From the NCBI RefSeq assembly GCF_902374955.1, contig NZ_CABKRX010000093.1, positions 1 to 45,079 on the forward strand: 45,079 bases of DNA. The letters run 5' to 3'. How positions within the stretch are numbered: the stretch's first letter is position 1; each line of letters begins with the position of its first letter. Positions 41,819 to 45,079 of this stretch are shown one piece after another. Under the pieces are notes generated by a model. The model worked only from the letters and a program-made list of their open reading frames with translations. It made no database searches and had not been told where the DNA came from. The translations under genes were made by a program, and so were the position numbers. Source of the stretch: Bacillus massilioanorexius. GTDB taxonomy: Bacteria > Bacillota > Bacilli > Bacillales > DSM-1321.

Positions 41819-43285
41819 ATGAGTATTACAAGTAATGAAACAACGATTTTGCGAAATTTTATTAATGGAAAATGGGTAAGTTCTAGTTGTGAAAGAACGA
41901 TTGAAGTACCTAATCCAGCAACTGACAATGTGTTAATACAAGTACCAGTTTCTACAAAAGAAGATGTAGATTTAGCTGTTTCAGCTGCTAAAAACGCATT
42001 TAAATCGTGGAAAAAAGTACCTGTTCCTAAGAGAGCTAGGATTTTATTTAAATATCACTATTTATTATCTAAAAATCATCAAGAGTTAGCAAAACTCATT
42101 GTTCAAGAAAATGGTAAAGCGTACAAAGAAGCTTACGGGGAGGTACAACGAGGAATAGAATGCGTAGAATTTGCGGCAGGCGCTCCAACATTAATGATGG
42201 GGGAGACTTTGTCAGGAATTGCTGAGGATATTGATTCAGAAATGTTTCGATATCCATTAGGAGTAGTTGCCGGAATAACGCCTTTTAACTTTCCTATGAT
42301 GGTACCACTATGGATGTTTCCTTTAGCCATTGCATGTGGAAACACCTTTGTACTAAAACCATCTGAAAAAACGCCAATCTTAGCTAATAAATTAGTAGAA
42401 TTGTTTACTGAAGCAGGTGCACCTGAAGGGGTATTAAATGTTGTTCATGGTGCACATGATGTAGTAAATGGATTGCTCGATCATGAAGATATTTCAGCCA
42501 TTTCTTTTGTTGGTTCTCAGCCGGTAGCTAAATATGTTTACGAGAGAGCAGCCGCAAACGGTAAAAGAGTTCAAGCTCTTTCAGGAGCAAAAAATCATCA
42601 TGTTATCATGCCGGATGCAGATATCGAGAAATCTGTTCAAAATATTATGAGTTCAACATTTGGTAGTGCTGGACAGCGTTGTATGGCATGTAGTGCTGTC
42701 GTTGTAGTAGGTGAAAATAATCCGTTACTACATGCTTTAAAGCAAAAAGCTAATGAGCTTGTCATTGGGAATGGATTAGATGAAGAAGTACTATTAACGC
42801 CAGTTATCAGAAAAGACCATCGTGAAAAAATCATTAATTACATTGAAAAAGGCATAGAAGAAGGAGCAGAACTTCTTTTAGATGGTCGAATGGAAATGTC
42901 TGAGCATGAGGAGGGGAACTTTTTAGGGCCAACTATTTTTGATAAAGTAACTCCTGAAATGACAATTGCAAAAGAAGAAATTTTTGGTCCATTATTGAGC
43001 ATCCTTCATGCGGATAGTCTCGATGATGCTTTAGATATTATTCGAAAATCGCGCTTTGGTAATGGAGCTACGATTTATACGAACAATGCAAGTGCCGTAC
43101 GTCAATTCAGAGAGGAAGCTGACGCAGGTATGCTCGGTATCAATGTAGGCGTTCCTGCTACAATGGCATTTTTCCCATTCTCAGGTTGGAAAAATTCTTT
43201 TTATGGTGACCTACACGTTAATGGAAAGGACGGCTTGAACTTTTATACAAGAAAGAAAATGATTACATCACGTTTTGATTTCTAA
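41819..43285 (+). CDS. mmsA: CoA-acylating (methyl)malonate-semialdehyde dehydrogenase
   Basis: A 488-residue aldehyde dehydrogenase of the MmsA/IolA class, which uses CoA and NAD to make acetyl-CoA or propionyl-CoA from malonate or methylmalonate semialdehyde with loss of CO2. NFINGKWVSSS, GITPFNFPMMVPLWMFP, QALSGAKNHHVIMPDAD (the class lacks the usual catalytic Glu here), catalytic Cys in GSAGQRCMACSA, and the C-terminal FPFSGWKNSFYGDLH are diagnostic. ATGGAGGGG precedes the ATG. It supplies the last step for beta-alanine from uracil and beta-aminoisobutyrate from thymine. Confidence 0.93.
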   Translation: MSITSNETTILRNFINGKWVSSSCERTIEVPNPATDNVLIQVPVSTKEDVDLAVSAAKNAFKSWKKVPVPKRARILFKYHYLLSKNHQELAKLIVQENGKAYKEAYGEVQRGIECVEFAAGAPTLMMGETLSGIAEDIDSEMFRYPLGVVAGITPFNFPMMVPLWMFPLAIACGNTFVLKPSEKTPILANKLVELFTEAGAPEGVLNVVHGAHDVVNGLLDHEDISAISFVGSQPVAKYVYERAAANGKRVQALSGAKNHHVIMPDADIEKSVQNIMSSTFGSAGQRCMACSAVVVVGENNPLLHALKQKANELVIGNGLDEEVLLTPVIRKDHREKIINYIEKGIEEGAELLLDGRMEMSEHEEGNFLGPTIFDKVTPEMTIAKEEIFGPLLSILHADSLDDALDIIRKSRFGNGATIYTNNASAVRQFREEADAGMLGINVGVPATMAFFPFSGWKNSFYGDLHVNGKDGLNFYTRKKMITSRFDF

Positions 43286-43602
43286 ATGTAAACCTTTTTA
43301 ATTATTTGAGAGGCTGTGTTCTTTTAAATTATCATTGTTCCTTACGGTCCTTGAATAATAATAGTGGAGTCGGTTGATTGGGGCGTAAAGGGCAAGAATC
43401 TTGAAGGAGAACAAGATACAGGTGAGATCCTACACTATGTGTGCCCTAGGACTCACTGCCTCCCAAGAGAAAGTGAACATTCTAGAGCACAATGCAGAAA
43501 TCTTTGTTAATAGTTAGCAATGTTTTCGAAAACGGTCATTCAAAAACTTATTGTTTAATTAGCATGATGAACAGAGTAAAAATTAATCAGGAGGTATGTG
43601 TA
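43286..43602. other. Gap between mmsA and the aminotransferase gene
   Basis: Occupied by repeat copy E. Open codons running into the aminotransferase from 43492 come partly from the repeat and are not credible protein. No terminator is clear. Confidence 0.55.
43340..43505 (+). repeat. Dispersed intergenic repeat, copy E (longest)
   Basis: GGAGTCGGTTGATTGGGGCG, TAAAGGGCAAGAATCTTGAA, ACAGGTGAGATCCTACAC, GTGCCCTAGGACTCACTGCC, TCCCAAGAGAAAGTGAACAT, GAGCACAATGCAGAAATC. Follows the full-length Bacillaceae repeat order (TTGATTGGAGCG, GCGAGACTCCTG, CAGGTGAGACCC, GAGGCTCACCGCCCGCCC, GGAAAGCGAGC, GGAGCGAAATC), heavily mutated. Confidence 0.65.
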
Positions 43603-44958
43603 ATGGTTCAATTAAATAACTCTGAAAATTCATTGCATAAGCAAGATGATCAATACGTTTGGCATTCAATGAAACCGTATAATCCAAAGGTAACGATCGT
43701 GGCCGAAAAGGCAGAGGGTGCATGGATTACGGATATTGAAGGAAATCGATATTTAGATGCAATGGCAGGACTTTGGTGTGTAAATGTAGGTTATGGTAGA
43801 ACAGAATTAGCAGATGCAGCCTATGAACAGTTGAAAGAAATGGCGTACTTTCCTTTAAGTCAAAGTCATATACCTGCTATAAAGTTAGCGGAAAAGTTAA
43901 ACAAATTATTAAACGATGAATATGTGATATTCTTTTCTAACAGTGGATCAGAAGCCAATGAAGCTGCCATTAAAATAGCAAGACAATATCATCAACAAAA
44001 CGGTCAACATAATCGCTATAAAATTATTTCTAGATATCGAGCGTATCATGGAAGTACCATTGGTACTTTAGCAGCAACTGGTCAGGCACAACGAAAATAT
44101 AAGTATGAACCATTAGCGCCAGGTTTTGTTCATATAGCGCCACCCGATTCTTATCGTGACGAAAACAATGGTCATGATCCAGAAGATTTACAATCTGTAA
44201 AAGAAATTGATAAAGTAATGACTTGGGAGTTAAGTGAAACAGTAGCGGCGATGATCATGGAGCCTATTATTACAGGTGGCGGTGTATTGATTCCACCTGA
44301 AGGCTATATGAAAGCAGCCAAAAAAGTTTGTGAAAAACATGGAGCCCTATTAATAGTTGATGAAGTGATTTGTGGGTTTGGTAGAACTGGAAAAGCATTT
44401 GGTTTTATGCATGAAGATGTAAAACCAGACATTATTACAATGGCCAAAGGAATTACAAGCGCTTATTTACCTTTATCAGCTACGGCAGTAAAAAAAGAAA
44501 TATATGAAGCGTTTAAGGGAACAGAAGAGTATGATTATTTTAGACATGTAAACACATTCGGTGGTAATCCTGCAGCTTGTGCCTTGGCTTTGAAAAATTT
44601 AAAAATAATGGAGGAAGAGCAATTATTTGAGCGCTCAAAGCAACTAGGAAAAGCAGTTGTAAGAGATTTAGCAAATCTTCTTTATGATCATCCATTCGTT
44701 GGAGATGTTAGGGGAAGAGGTTTGCTAATAGGGATTGAATTAGTTGGAGATAAAAGAACTAAGACGCCATTAGATGTTGTTCTAGTAAATGAAGTAATTG
44801 CCATCTGTAAACAAAAAGGGGTTATCATTGGTAAAAATGGAGCGACTGTAGCCGGTTATAACAACGTTCTAACACTTTCTCCACCATTATCTATTACTCA
44901 GGATGAATTAGATTTCTTAGTAAGTACGTTATCATCTGCTTTAGATAAAATTAGATAA
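43603..44958 (+). CDS. Class III omega-aminotransferase (beta-alanine:pyruvate-type)
   Basis: A 451-residue PLP enzyme of the class III aminotransferases. DQYVWHSMKPYNPK at the N-terminus, FFSNSGSEANEAAIKIARQYH, SRYRAYHGSTIGTLAATG, LIVDEVICGFGRTGKAFGF (PLP ring Asp), TMAKGITSAYLPLSAT (Schiff-base Lys), HVNTFGGNPAACALAL. It would convert beta-alanine to malonate semialdehyde, the substrate of the MmsA enzyme just upstream. The ATG at 43603 has AGGAGG 8 bases upstream; earlier in-frame codons lack this. Specificity for beta-alanine over other omega-amines is inferred from context. Confidence 0.88.
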   Translation: MVQLNNSENSLHKQDDQYVWHSMKPYNPKVTIVAEKAEGAWITDIEGNRYLDAMAGLWCVNVGYGRTELADAAYEQLKEMAYFPLSQSHIPAIKLAEKLNKLLNDEYVIFFSNSGSEANEAAIKIARQYHQQNGQHNRYKIISRYRAYHGSTIGTLAATGQAQRKYKYEPLAPGFVHIAPPDSYRDENNGHDPEDLQSVKEIDKVMTWELSETVAAMIMEPIITGGGVLIPPEGYMKAAKKVCEKHGALLIVDEVICGFGRTGKAFGFMHEDVKPDIITMAKGITSAYLPLSATAVKKEIYEAFKGTEEYDYFRHVNTFGGNPAACALALKNLKIMEEEQLFERSKQLGKAVVRDLANLLYDHPFVGDVRGRGLLIGIELVGDKRTKTPLDVVLVNEVIAICKQKGVIIGKNGATVAGYNNVLTLSPPLSITQDELDFLVSTLSSALDKIR

Positions 44959-45079
44959 TCAAGCTAGAAGATCATGTACTAAAAACTATATTTCTTACAT
45001 TCTATGTTTTGAAAATTACATGCTACTAAAACAAATGTTACCATAATATAGCAAAATAAAAAAAGTTTGTGCTCTTCAT
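44959..45079. other. AT-rich tail of the window
   Basis: No gene or convincing terminator is visible in the last 121 bases. Confidence 0.4.

Noticed and set aside
43492..43602. N-terminal extension of the aminotransferase from an ATG at 43492
   Set aside because: It overlaps repeat copy E, lacks a ribosome site, and AGGAGG sits at the right distance before the ATG at 43603.
1..45079. CRISPR array, prophage, toxin-antitoxin or restriction system
   Set aside because: No regularly spaced repeats, phage structural genes, nuclease or methylase pairs are visible in either strand; the repeats found are dispersed and degenerate.

Overview
The window comes from a low-GC endospore-forming member of the Bacillaceae. 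Evidence: an AT-rich sequence with strong AGGAGG-type ribosome binding sites, a spoVA-type spore operon, a YwaC-type small alarmone synthetase, LTA synthase, YerD-type glutamate synthase, ExoA, and a family of degenerate Bacillaceae-style intergenic repeats. I cannot name the species from sequence alone.

Layout. 1-358: 3' end of an ISL3-family insertion sequence. 550-953: promoter, tRNA-Leu(UAA)-Arg(ACG)-Gly(UCC) and a bidirectional terminator. 972-2703 (-): MFS exporter and MarR regulator with an operator. 2758-3333: cyclophilin PpiB. 3586-6071: two overlapping genes, a DSD1-like PLP enzyme and an aldonolactone-oxidase-like flavoprotein. 6116-7000: strong promoter, a yybP-ykoY type (Mn2+) riboswitch with terminator, then a small protein-kinase-like gene. 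7162-8628: pncB. 8629-9337: a repeat copy and gene debris.

9293-13853: catabolic operon (APH-type acyl-CoA kinase, ComB-like phosphatase, ACAD10/11-type acyl-CoA dehydrogenase, SDR, TetR). It resembles the LvaA/LvaC/LvaD route for levulinate and 4-hydroxyacids and is the best candidate for a little-described system here. 14138-15590: hemH and a YdhR-type monooxygenase, divergent across several palindromes. 15765-22897: response-regulator relic, GH73 glucosaminidase, FrnE-like DsbA protein, PsiE, YerD-like protein and LTA synthase.

22994-26081: compact sporulation operon with a SigG-like -10 box: DUF1657, SpoVAC, SpoVAD, DUF1657, and a DUF421-DUF1657 fusion (2Duf). It resembles the mobile spoVA2mob heat-resistance operon but has no spoVAE-type or YhcN-type gene. 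26088-31902: gapN behind a good promoter with inverted repeats, a RelP/YwaC alarmone synthetase, an MFS gene broken by two lesions, exoA and an unknown gene.

32508-44958: a complete reductive pyrimidine catabolism cluster: beta-ureidopropionase, PreT, PreA, dihydropyrimidinase, NCS1 permease, two unknown small proteins, PucR regulator, malonate-semialdehyde dehydrogenase and omega-aminotransferase. Together they would import uracil or thymine and take it through dihydropyrimidine, N-carbamoyl-beta-amino acid and beta-alanine to malonate semialdehyde and acetyl-CoA (propionyl-CoA from thymine). All functions are read from translated motifs and remembered family features; no database search was run.
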